Assembly: GCA_936914845.1 (NCBI GenBank) | Contig: CAKZGE010000015.1 | Coordinates: 1-12,849, forward strand | DNA length: 12,849 bases | Direction of reading: 5' to 3' | From: an uncultured Chloracidobacterium sp. | Lineage (GTDB): Bacteria; Acidobacteriota; Blastocatellia; Pyrinomonadales; Pyrinomonadaceae | Shown here: in pieces, positions 6,922 to 12,746 of the stretch | Numbering within the stretch: position 1 is the stretch's first letter | How the letters are laid out: each line of letters begins with the position of its first letter | Translations under genes and position numbers: made by a program | Notes under the pieces: model-generated | What the model saw: only the letters and a program-made list of their open reading frames with translations | What the model was told of the DNA's origin: nothing | The model's database searches: none

Positions 6922-7638
6922 TTATATTGCCGCGGCCGGTTCGGAAGCTTCTAACATCTTTAAGGCTTTACATGCGGCATCCATTTCGGCCGCTTTTATT
7001 GCGGGTCCGCTGCCATCCGCCTTACCCGTCGCCCAAACCGCTTCGACGTAAAAGGTGCGATCATGCGGAGGGCCTTCGGAGCGCATCATTTTATACAACG
7101 GCGCGGTCATCTTCCTTGCTTGCAAGGTCTCCTGCAAAAGTGTTTTATAGTCCAGCGAAGTGCCCGGGGTCGCGTCCATCAATTCTTTCGCGAAGACCTT
7201 TGTTACTACCGAACGTGCTGACGAATATCCGCCATCCAAGAAAACAGCCCCTAATATCGCTTCCAGGGTGTCCGCGGCGATCGCGTTCTTTCGTCGTCCG
7301 CCAGTCTTTTCTTCTCCGCGGCCCATGCGCAGAAATTTCCCGAGTTCAAGATCATTGGCGAGCCGGGAAAGTGTCGCGGTACTAACTAATCTGTGTTTCA
7401 TCACCGTCAATTCGCCTTCGCTGCTATCCGGGTGTATGCGAAAGAGTTCTTCGGCGATGACCAAGCCCAGAACGGAATCCCCTAAAAATTCCAACGATTC
7501 ATTTTCAACCCGACGGAGTTCTTCGTCACTACCGGAGGCGTTTTCGAAGGCCCATGAGCGATGGGTCAATGCCCGTTGCAGCAAAGATGGGTCCGCGAAG
7601 CGATATCCGATCAAATTTTCAAGCTCTGCCGCATTCAT
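6922..7638 (-). CDS. rnc: Ribonuclease III
   Basis: 238 aa from the ATG at 7638. Cytosolic double-strand-specific endoribonuclease that processes rRNA precursors and structured mRNAs. The catalytic domain has the signature ENESLEFLGDSVLG with E50 and D54, and a second acidic pair D123 and E126 in ADTLEAILGAVFLDGG, matching the four metal-binding residues of E. coli Rnc. The dsRNA-binding domain starts at DYKTLLQE (about 163) and ends AAEMDAACKAL; the usual Lys pair before this helix is weak (IKAAE). The reading frame is open upstream to an ATG at 7710, but that extension runs through the terminator of the preceding gene and would add 24 residues unlike RNase III, so 7638 is preferred. First gene of the rnc-lepB-psuG-rnhA-YCF48 unit. 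Confidence 0.95.
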   Translation of the reverse strand: MNAAELENLIGYRFADPSLLQRALTHRSWAFENASGSDEELRRVENESLEFLGDSVLGLVIAEELFRIHPDSSEGELTVMKHRLVSTATLSRLANDLELGKFLRMGRGEEKTGGRRKNAIAADTLEAILGAVFLDGGYSSARSVVTKVFAKELMDATPGTSLDYKTLLQETLQARKMTAPLYKMMRSEGPPHDRTFYVEAVWATGKADGSGPAIKAAEMDAACKALKMLEASEPAAAI

Positions 7639-7649
7639 CGTAGAAGTTA

Positions 7650-7690
7650 ATTCTATGAAATAAACTCCAAAAATGGAAAGTCCATAGAAT
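7650..7690 (-). promoter_or_regulatory. Inverted repeat and candidate -10 box upstream of rnc
   Basis: ATTCTATG (7650-7657) and CATAGAAT (7683-7690) are perfect 8-bp inverted arms around 25 bp. The spacer holds a smaller dyad (ACT, CCA, loop, TGG, AGT on the minus strand). TAGAAT in the start-proximal arm (7650-7655) also resembles a -10 box, ending 11 nt before the rnc ATG, with no convincing -35. The arms could be a DNA operator, or an RNA stem if transcription starts farther upstream. The dyad is directly seen; its role is inferred. Confidence 0.4.
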
Positions 7691-7720
7691 AAAAAAGGCT
7701 GCCCGTTCATAGGACAGCCT
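7691..7720 (-). terminator. Intrinsic terminator of the secreted helical protein gene
   Basis: On the minus strand AGGCTGTCC (7720-7712) pairs with GGGCAGCCT (7704-7696), a 9-bp stem with one G-U pair and a 7-nt loop, followed directly by a run of T (7696-7691). It lies 27 nt beyond the stop at 7747 and before the rnc leader, separating the two transcription units. Confidence 0.9.
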
Positions 7721-7746
7721 CTTCGATTTTTAGATCTCAGACCAAC

Positions 7747-8976
7747 TTATCTGGTCTTCTTCACCGTTTTCACCGCTGCTTTAGCAGGAACTGACGAAAC
7801 AGGCTTGGTCGGAGCCGGTTTGGCAGTGTCTGCCGCCGGAGCGGATGTCGTTGTATCGACATCAGTTTTAGCCGGTTCCGGGTCCGCCACCGGCTGGACC
7901 GGAGTCGTCGGATCAACAAACGGCTTTGCGACAGCGCTTGCAACGTAGGCGGGCAGGCCGTCTTTCTTTTCAAAACGACGGACATAAAGCTCTTCGACGA
8001 TCTTATTCAGTTCATCTTTATAGGCTTTTTGCGCCGGCGTTTCGGCCTTTGCAGCAGCTGCTGCTCTGGCATAAGCATCGATCGCACGTTCGGTGTAGCC
8101 GTTGAAAACAGAGATCTTCTCTTTGATCGCGTTTTCCTTCGCTAGTTTGTCCTCCGGCGTGGTCGCAGCCTTCTGTTCATTGATCAATGTCTGGATCCCC
8201 TGTCCGATCGGGGCAGACTCATCAATGTAGTAGCTGCCGATGGTAGCATAGACACGCGGGTCGTTCTTATAGCGAGCGGTTTTTGTGACTTCAAACAGCG
8301 AAGGCAGAGCTCCTTTCCTGTCCTTTTTGTCATAAAAGGTAATGTAACCGATAGCATAGGTCAGATCCGCCACGGTGTTATCTCTGGTACCTTCAAATTG
8401 GAACACTCCGAAATTACCGCTATCTTTCGTTGATTTGACGTTGTTCTTGAACAGGGCCAAGGCACGATTAGCATATTTCAAAGTTTCGGCATTGTACTTC
8501 GTGTTCTTATTCTCCGTCTCGACCAATCCGATCAAGCCGAGCGGAACAATAATGTTGATCTCAGCCGGATCATTCGGGTACTTTGCTACGAATTCACCAC
8601 CCGCTGCATAAGCTTCGTCCCACTTTTTACCTTGAATACCTGCATCATAACGCTTCAGGATCTCGGAACGGACAGCCGCGCCTTCGGCATTCTTAACGCC
8701 TTCCTCCATTTTCGGAATGGCTCCTTTAAGATAATCAGCCTGTTCTTTGACCGATTCGCAAGTGCCATATTTTTCCAGAAACTGTTTACCCGCTTCGATC
8801 GTCGCTTTCCGGTCTGCAATAGACTTCTTAGGGAAAAGCTCTGTGAATTTGGTATAAGCGGCGGTCTGGCCGTCGATGTCTCCGCAGGCGTCTTGGGCAT
8901 AAGCCGCAGTTGTGCCGACTGCTGCGAGTGCTCCAACCATCACTGCCATGTTAAGTGATCTAAAAATCATTTTCAT
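7747..8976 (-). CDS. Secreted helical (TPR-like) protein with Pro/Ala/Thr tail
   Basis: 409 aa, not recognised as a named family. A clear signal peptide (1-27, ending TTAAYA before QDACGD) indicates export. The mature part is predominantly alpha-helical in character, with recurrent A-x-x-Y-A/F and K/E-rich helices resembling degenerate tetratricopeptide repeats (for example YDAGIQGKKWDEAYAAGGEF). Two cysteines, C31 and C73, are placed so that they could form a disulfide. Residues from about 352 onward are a low-complexity Pro/Ala/Thr/Lys tail ending VKKTR, perhaps wall-interacting or simply disordered. A strong Shine-Dalgarno (GGAGG) supports the start. It has its own terminator and a long upstream region with candidate promoters, so it is probably a single-gene unit. 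Cellular role unknown. Confidence 0.8.
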   Translation of the reverse strand: MKMIFRSLNMAVMVGALAAVGTTAAYAQDACGDIDGQTAAYTKFTELFPKKSIADRKATIEAGKQFLEKYGTCESVKEQADYLKGAIPKMEEGVKNAEGAAVRSEILKRYDAGIQGKKWDEAYAAGGEFVAKYPNDPAEINIIVPLGLIGLVETENKNTKYNAETLKYANRALALFKNNVKSTKDSGNFGVFQFEGTRDNTVADLTYAIGYITFYDKKDRKGALPSLFEVTKTARYKNDPRVYATIGSYYIDESAPIGQGIQTLINEQKAATTPEDKLAKENAIKEKISVFNGYTERAIDAYARAAAAAKAETPAQKAYKDELNKIVEELYVRRFEKKDGLPAYVASAVAKPFVDPTTPVQPVADPEPAKTDVDTTTSAPAADTAKPAPTKPVSSVPAKAAVKTVKKTR

Positions 8977-8983
8977 TTATTTT

Positions 8984-8988
8984 CCTCC
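8984..8988 (-). promoter_or_regulatory. Strong ribosome binding site
   Basis: GGAGG on the minus strand, 7 nt before the ATG at 8976. It is the best Shine-Dalgarno in the window and fixes the start of the secreted helical protein, consistent with high expression. Confidence 0.85.
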
Positions 8989-9004
8989 AGCTAAATGATA
9001 AAAA

Positions 9005-9033
9005 ATCTAATTTTAACCATTGCCGTACGTCAA
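9005..9033 (-). promoter_or_regulatory. Candidate proximal promoter of secreted helical protein
   Basis: TTGACG (9033-9028, minus strand), a 17-bp spacer, then TTAGAT (9010-9005). The -35 is good and the -10 weak. Predicted start is near 8998, giving a leader of about 20 nt that contains the GGAGG site. Motif match only. Confidence 0.3.
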
Positions 9034-9052
9034 TTTTCGTTCGGCGCAATTC

Positions 9053-9067
9053 TGATGTATTACATCA
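9053..9067. promoter_or_regulatory. 15-bp dyad, candidate operator
   Basis: TGATGTATTACATCA: perfect 6-bp arms (TGATGT/ACATCA) around ATT, the size of a homodimeric regulator site. Its centre is about 62 bp upstream of the transcription start predicted from the proximal promoter, a position often used by activators. The binding protein cannot be named. Confidence 0.4.
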
Positions 9068-9134
9068 TTAAAAAGTTTGCTATTTTTGCAGCCGCTTTTT
9101 ATGATATTTTTTCTCGCCAGCCTAATAATGCTAA

Positions 9135-9164
9135 ATAATCACGTAAATTCAAGGGTCGTGTCAA
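9135..9164 (-). promoter_or_regulatory. Candidate distal promoter of secreted helical protein
   Basis: Perfect TTGACA (9164-9159, minus strand), an 18-bp spacer, then GATTAT (9140-9135; 4 of 6 matches). If used, the leader would be about 150 nt and AT-rich. A perfect TATAAT also lies at 9180-9175 but has no -35 partner. Confidence 0.35.
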
Positions 9165-9186
9165 GTAAGCGTTGATTATAAGAATA

Positions 9187-9230
9187 GCGGACATCAAAAC
9201 ATTTTCGTTGAAAAAATGTTAGATGCCCGC
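9187..9230 (-). terminator. Long two-part hairpin after the transpeptidase gene
   Basis: Outer arms 9187-9195 and 9222-9230 (9 bp) and perfect inner arms AACATTTT/AAAATGTT at 9198-9205 and 9213-9220, with a 7-nt loop. As minus-strand RNA the outer stem is complete with one G-U pair; as plus-strand RNA the same position is an A-C mismatch. This favours a role in the minus-strand transcript. It begins 26 nt after the transpeptidase stop and is followed by UAUUCUUAUAAU, a poor U-tract, so it may terminate weakly or protect the mRNA 3' end. Confidence 0.6.
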
Positions 9231-9255
9231 TAAGGCGAAATAAGGTTTTGAACCA

Positions 9256-10941
9256 CTATTGAATAATGACACGCGGCCTGGTCTTTTCAGCAGGGGCATT
9301 ATTCTTGTTGCTCAAAGACGGTTCGGATCTTTTTGGCGTAGGTATAACTACAGGTGCGAAAACCGGACGCGATTGGGTCGTCTTTTGGACCACCTTTTTT
9401 GCAGCCGGCACGGAGTCTCCGACCACGATCGGGCGAGATTCTCCGCCCTGCGAAGCAGTGTCCTCGTCATCGTCATCATTGTCCGCAACTGCGGTGGTCG
9501 CATCGATCTGCGGCAGCGGTTTCACCAAGCCTTTTGCCAATGCCAGATCGATGTTTCGCTGGAGCCGCGGCCGAAGAGCCTGATATACCCTTCCGGCGAC
9601 CGCCGCAGCATATCGTCCGCGTTCAGATTGTCCGCGTGTGATCACGACAACCGCGTATTTGGGATCTTCGACCGGTGCCACCGAGGCAAACAACCCGACC
9701 CACGTACCTTTTCCGATGCAGGAGCCCGTTTTGCCGGCAACCCCCATCGTTGCATCAACGCCGCGGCGAGCGGTTCCGTATTCCGCCGCTCCGACCATGC
9801 CGGGCAGCACACCTTCGAGGTTGCGGATCGGCAACCCGACGTTCTCAGTGATCTGTTTGCGAAACGCGGTCTTTTCCACTCGCGAACTCGGCATTTGCGG
9901 CACAACCTTACGTCCGCCATTAGAAAGAGCTGACACAACTACCGCGAGTTGCAGCGGCGTTACTTCAAAATCGTCTCCGTGCGAATAGATACGCGGATTA
10001 TTATTCCCGAAGGGAACACGGCCTGCGGTCTCGCCTTCCGCGTTGATGCCGGTTGGCTTGCCCAATCCGAGATCGCGTGCATATTCCACCATCTTGTCGC
10101 CGCCAAAGTTGCGGCCTACGCGCTGAAAATATCCATTATCGGATTTTGCCAAGGCGTATCCCAGTTTCATGCCGGCGGTCGAATCACCTATTCCGCCCTC
10201 GCTGTTGATAACGTGTTCGTTCAAACCGGCGACGGCGGTAACCAGTTTGATCGTGGAACACGGTTTAAATCCTTCTTTCACCGCCCAGGCCTGATTGACC
10301 ATTGTCAAGATCTTACCGGTCTTGGCTTCCATTACCACAACGGTGCCGGCACGATTTCCGAGCCCTTCGATCGCGGCTTTGCGGACTGTTAGGTCTTCGC
10401 CTTCAGTATTGTCGTTCTGAATGTTGTTTACGGTCTCGGTTCTCAGCCCGCGTTCAAAGGCCATGCGGCGCTCATAGGCTTCGCGGGCGGCTTGTTCGCG
10501 GCGGCGACGTTCGGCCAGAGCCGCTTCACGACGTTCTTCTTCGATTCGGCGGCGCTCGGCTGCCGCCTGCCGAGCCTTTGCCGAATTCTTCGGCTCCGCT
10601 TTTTCCTTGCCTTTCGCGTTCTTCGTGTCTTTTACGGCGTCCTTTCCACGAGCGGATTGTTTTTTATTGTCGGATTGTTTTTTATTGTCGGCTTTCGATG
10701 TTCTTTCGTCCGACCTTTTATTTCCGCTGCGGGTTTCTTTTTTAGATTCCTTTTTAGCCGAGACTTTCTCTTTTGACGAGTTCTTCTTTGTGTTCGCAGT
10801 TTCTTTTTTTGTTGCGGCGGCCTTTTTTGATGTCGATCCGCCTTTCTTTTGAGCGGAAACATCGCCAGCGAATAATAAGATTGCCATTGCCAGCGGGACC
10901 ATGATCGCCGCCAACCGCTTATCGGAACACATTAACTTCAT
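9256..10941 (-). CDS. Penicillin-binding protein transpeptidase with Lys-rich tether
   Basis: 561 aa. Likely DD-transpeptidase that cross-links peptidoglycan in the periplasm. N-terminal hydrophobic segment (about 10-30, ending DVSAQ) is a signal peptide or anchor. Residues 31-122 are disordered and very Lys-rich; 123-165 form a charged Arg/Glu helix. The transpeptidase domain (about 195-465) has all three motifs: STIK at 229-232, SDN at 267-269 and KTG at 404-406, plus LGLGKPTGI (291-299) and FEVTPLQLA (325-333), typical of class B PBPs. The class B dimerisation domain and class A glycosyltransferase are absent. Only 38 residues separate the catalytic Ser from the SxN Ser, against roughly 50 in FtsI and PBP2. 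The C-terminal tail has an acidic DDDDED stretch. GAGG 6 nt before the ATG supports the start. Confidence 0.85.
   Translation of the reverse strand: MKLMCSDKRLAAIMVPLAMAILLFAGDVSAQKKGGSTSKKAAATKKETANTKKNSSKEKVSAKKESKKETRSGNKRSDERTSKADNKKQSDNKKQSARGKDAVKDTKNAKGKEKAEPKNSAKARQAAAERRRIEEERREAALAERRRREQAAREAYERRMAFERGLRTETVNNIQNDNTEGEDLTVRKAAIEGLGNRAGTVVVMEAKTGKILTMVNQAWAVKEGFKPCSTIKLVTAVAGLNEHVINSEGGIGDSTAGMKLGYALAKSDNGYFQRVGRNFGGDKMVEYARDLGLGKPTGINAEGETAGRVPFGNNNPRIYSHGDDFEVTPLQLAVVVSALSNGGRKVVPQMPSSRVEKTAFRKQITENVGLPIRNLEGVLPGMVGAAEYGTARRGVDATMGVAGKTGSCIGKGTWVGLFASVAPVEDPKYAVVVITRGQSERGRYAAAVAGRVYQALRPRLQRNIDLALAKGLVKPLPQIDATTAVADNDDDDEDTASQGGESRPIVVGDSVPAAKKVVQKTTQSRPVFAPVVIPTPKRSEPSLSNKNNAPAEKTRPRVIIQ
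10653..10688 (-). repeat. Perfect 18-bp tandem duplication in the Lys-rich tether
   Basis: Two identical 18-bp units in the transpeptidase gene duplicate a six-residue DNKKQS unit of the tether (residues 85-96). It keeps the frame, suggesting tether length is free to vary. Confidence 0.85.
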
Positions 10942-10947
10942 GCTTTA

Positions 10948-10951
10948 CCTC
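10948..10951 (-). promoter_or_regulatory. Ribosome binding site of the transpeptidase
   Basis: GAGG on the minus strand, 6 nt before the ATG at 10941. It supports this start over the internal Met codons 4 and 14, which would truncate the signal segment. Confidence 0.65.
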
Positions 10952-11037
10952 GGCTATATTTAATTTGAATTGTCTGCAAGGGAAGACACTCCTGCTGTAC
11001 GGAAAAACCTGATTCAATTTTAGTTTGTAACAAGAGC

Positions 11038-11064
11038 TTGCGAAAATGCTATCTGAACTATAAC
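11038..11064 (+). promoter_or_regulatory. Candidate promoter of the histidine kinase gene
   Basis: TTGCGA (11038-11043), a 15-bp spacer, then TATAAC (11059-11064). The -10 is good, the -35 moderate and the spacing short. The predicted leader is about 50 nt. It lies in the 178-bp divergent region (10942-11119), where I see no gene and no convincing promoter for the opposite strand. Confidence 0.4.
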
Positions 11065-11119
11065 ATTCACAACACCGGCATGCAAGTAAATTTTAAGCAT
11101 TTGTTTAATTTGGTGAATT

Positions 11120-12601
11120 ATGGGGTTTTTTCGGACATTTCGCGGCAGACTTTTGCTTATTCTTTCTATCCTTTTGATATTTACGCTAAGTGTTCAATAT
11201 TACCTGAACCTTCTTTCACAAGAAGAGAACAATGAGCTTCGGGATGCTCAAACGCAGGCTCTCGTCGCCGGGCTAGCGATCGGCGTAGCCGCTCTCACAT
11301 CTTCCGAAGATCGTGTCCAGGATTTTGTCGAACGCCCGGGCCAAACCTTCTTGGACGACAACGCTAAGCAACGCATAAAGGACATCATTATCATCGACAG
11401 TGATTGGCAGGTTACCGACAGCCTCAATCCGGCGTACATGCCGGAGACCGGCCCCAACGACGAGGCCATATACCGAAAACTTTCCAGCTTGGATGATCTG
11501 CCGCCGATCATGGAAGGCAACCGTCTCGGAAACGATCTCCGCCAGTTTCCAAACCGCGGTTCTGTTAATGATAAAGACACTGATGATGAGGCTCATGCCG
11601 TTCCGATCGAGACCAGCCGAGGCCGCTGGTATGTCATGGTTCTGCTGAAAAATGACCGCAGCGAGGCCGCCTGGCGCGCGGCTCGCCCGCTGATCATTAC
11701 GCTGGCACTTTTGCTCATATCCACTCTCGTTACCTTTTACCTGGTGTGGCGTTTTACAAGGCCTATATCTGCACTCTCAGACGCTGCTCGCCGCGTGGCA
11801 GAGGGCGATCTTGATGTTCGCGTTCCTTACGGCGGTCAGGACGAGATCGGCAGCCTGGCCGAACGGTTCAATGAAATGACCGCGGAACTTGAGAAATCAA
11901 AAGAACTCGAACAGCAGCTGCAGCAGGCCGAAAAGAGTGCGGTGATCGGCCGTCTTGGTTCGGCCATCGCTCATGAGATACGCAATCCGCTTAATTATAT
12001 CAATCTCACCCTCGATCATCTGCGTTCAAAATTTGCCCCGGTAGAAGAAGATAGACGAGAAATATTCATCAAATTAACTTCCCAGCTTAAATCCGAGGTA
12101 GCGCGCATCGACCAACAGATCACCGACTTTCTGAACTATTCCCGCCCGCCAAAAATAAATGTTTCCCCGATAGATATTCGAAGCGTGGTGGACGATTCGC
12201 TCCGGATAGTCGAAGCTCAAGCGGCTGAGAACGGCATTAAAGTGTCGCTTGTCGAACATGAAAATGTGCCGCAGATATTGGCGGATGCTGAAGCCTTGCG
12301 CTCGGTCTTTAACAACCTCTTCATCAACGCCGTTCAAGCAATGGGTGCCGGCGGCGGCAAATTGAGCGTTTCTATATCGCCGGGTGCGGGCGGCGGCGTG
12401 GCGATCACGGTTGAAGACACGGGAGGCGGCATTCCGCCGGAAAACCTCTCCAAGGTCTTTGAACCTTATTTTTCAACCAAGGAAACTGGCACGGGACTCG
12501 GGCTAGCCATCGTTCATAAGGTGATCGAGCTGCACCAAGGCTCAATAGACGTCGAATCACAGCAAGGCGGCGGAACCCGGTTTGTTGTACAACTCCCTTG
12601 A
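11120..12601 (+). CDS. Membrane sensor histidine kinase (HAMP, HisKA, HATPase)
   Basis: 493 aa. Two-component sensor that autophosphorylates a histidine and passes the phosphate to a response regulator. Membrane segment 1 (about 9-30), an extracytoplasmic sensor region (31-188) of no recognised fold, membrane segment 2 (about 189-211), a HAMP linker (about 212-264; RPISALSDAARRVAEGDLDVRVP), a short coiled coil, then the H-box AHEIRNPLNYI with H285. The ATPase part has N398/N399 and N403 (NNLFINAVQAM), the G1 box DTGGG with D433, the F box FEPYFSTK and the G2 box TGTGLGLA (456-463). The H-box and HATPase style resemble the NtrB/AtoS/ZraS group, whose partners are often sigma-54 activators; that is inference. 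No response regulator is present: the stop is followed 13 nt later by the repeat element. GGTGA upstream is a modest ribosome site. Confidence 0.93.
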   Translation: MGFFRTFRGRLLLILSILLIFTLSVQYYLNLLSQEENNELRDAQTQALVAGLAIGVAALTSSEDRVQDFVERPGQTFLDDNAKQRIKDIIIIDSDWQVTDSLNPAYMPETGPNDEAIYRKLSSLDDLPPIMEGNRLGNDLRQFPNRGSVNDKDTDDEAHAVPIETSRGRWYVMVLLKNDRSEAAWRAARPLIITLALLLISTLVTFYLVWRFTRPISALSDAARRVAEGDLDVRVPYGGQDEIGSLAERFNEMTAELEKSKELEQQLQQAEKSAVIGRLGSAIAHEIRNPLNYINLTLDHLRSKFAPVEEDRREIFIKLTSQLKSEVARIDQQITDFLNYSRPPKINVSPIDIRSVVDDSLRIVEAQAAENGIKVSLVEHENVPQILADAEALRSVFNNLFINAVQAMGAGGGKLSVSISPGAGGGVAITVEDTGGGIPPENLSKVFEPYFSTKETGTGLGLAIVHKVIELHQGSIDVESQQGGGTRFVVQLP

Positions 12602-12635
12602 AAGATCATCAACGAAACGCGGACACGCGCGTAAA

Positions 12636-12691
12636 GTCTTAAGTCGTGAGTCTTAAGTCTTAAGTCTTAAGTCGTGAGTCTTAAGTCGTGA
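12636..12691 (+). repeat. Heptamer array, 8 units
   Basis: Eight uninterrupted 7-bp units in the order A B A A A B A B, where A is GTCTTAA and B is GTCGTGA. Every unit is an exact match to A or B, so this array is more uniform than the two left arrays. Confidence 0.95.
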
Positions 12692-12705
12692 CTCGGGGAC
12701 GGAAC

Positions 12706-12723
12706 GCGGACACTCTTGTCCGC
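12706..12723. repeat. Palindromic hairpin in right repeat
   Basis: GCGGACA, loop CTCT, TGTCCGC: a perfect 7-bp stem. It is the reverse complement of 28-45 and sits at the same place in the element. Confidence 0.85.
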
Positions 12724-12746
12724 TCTTGCTAGGGGCGAGGGGAGAG

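Larger units (their letters stand above)
12615..12746 (+). repeat. Heptamer-array repeat element, right copy (inverted)
   Basis: Same family as 12-160 in opposite orientation. It opens with ACGCGGACACGCGC, the tail of a preceding module, exactly the junction sequence between modules A and B on the left. Then come GTAAA, eight heptamers, the CTCGGGGACGGAACGCGGACA block, the hairpin, CTCTTGC, and GAGGGGAGAG. Relative to the left copy it has three extra heptamers and a 7-nt TAGGGGC insertion at 12730-12736. So this copy looks like a complete module plus the truncated end of another. Confidence 0.9.

Noticed and set aside
7160..7663. 167-aa plus-strand frame opposite rnc
   Set aside because: Antisense to a well-supported gene and low-complexity in translation.
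7639..7710. Upstream extension of rnc to the ATG at 7710
   Set aside because: It would code through the terminator stem of the preceding gene and through the inverted repeat, adding residues unlike RNase III.
10492..10852. Phe-rich plus-strand frames opposite the Lys-rich tether
   Set aside because: AAA/AAG Lys codons read as Phe/Leu on the complement, imitating membrane proteins.
9256..10941. Class D or class A beta-lactamase
   Set aside because: LGLGKPTGI and VTPLQLA segments and the long form of the domain fit PBP transpeptidases; no beta-lactamase deacylation motif is seen.
12..12746. Composite transposon bounded by inverted insertion sequences
   Set aside because: The end elements are about 130-150 bp with no transposase, and the enclosed genes are ordinary housekeeping genes. 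Target duplications cannot be judged here.
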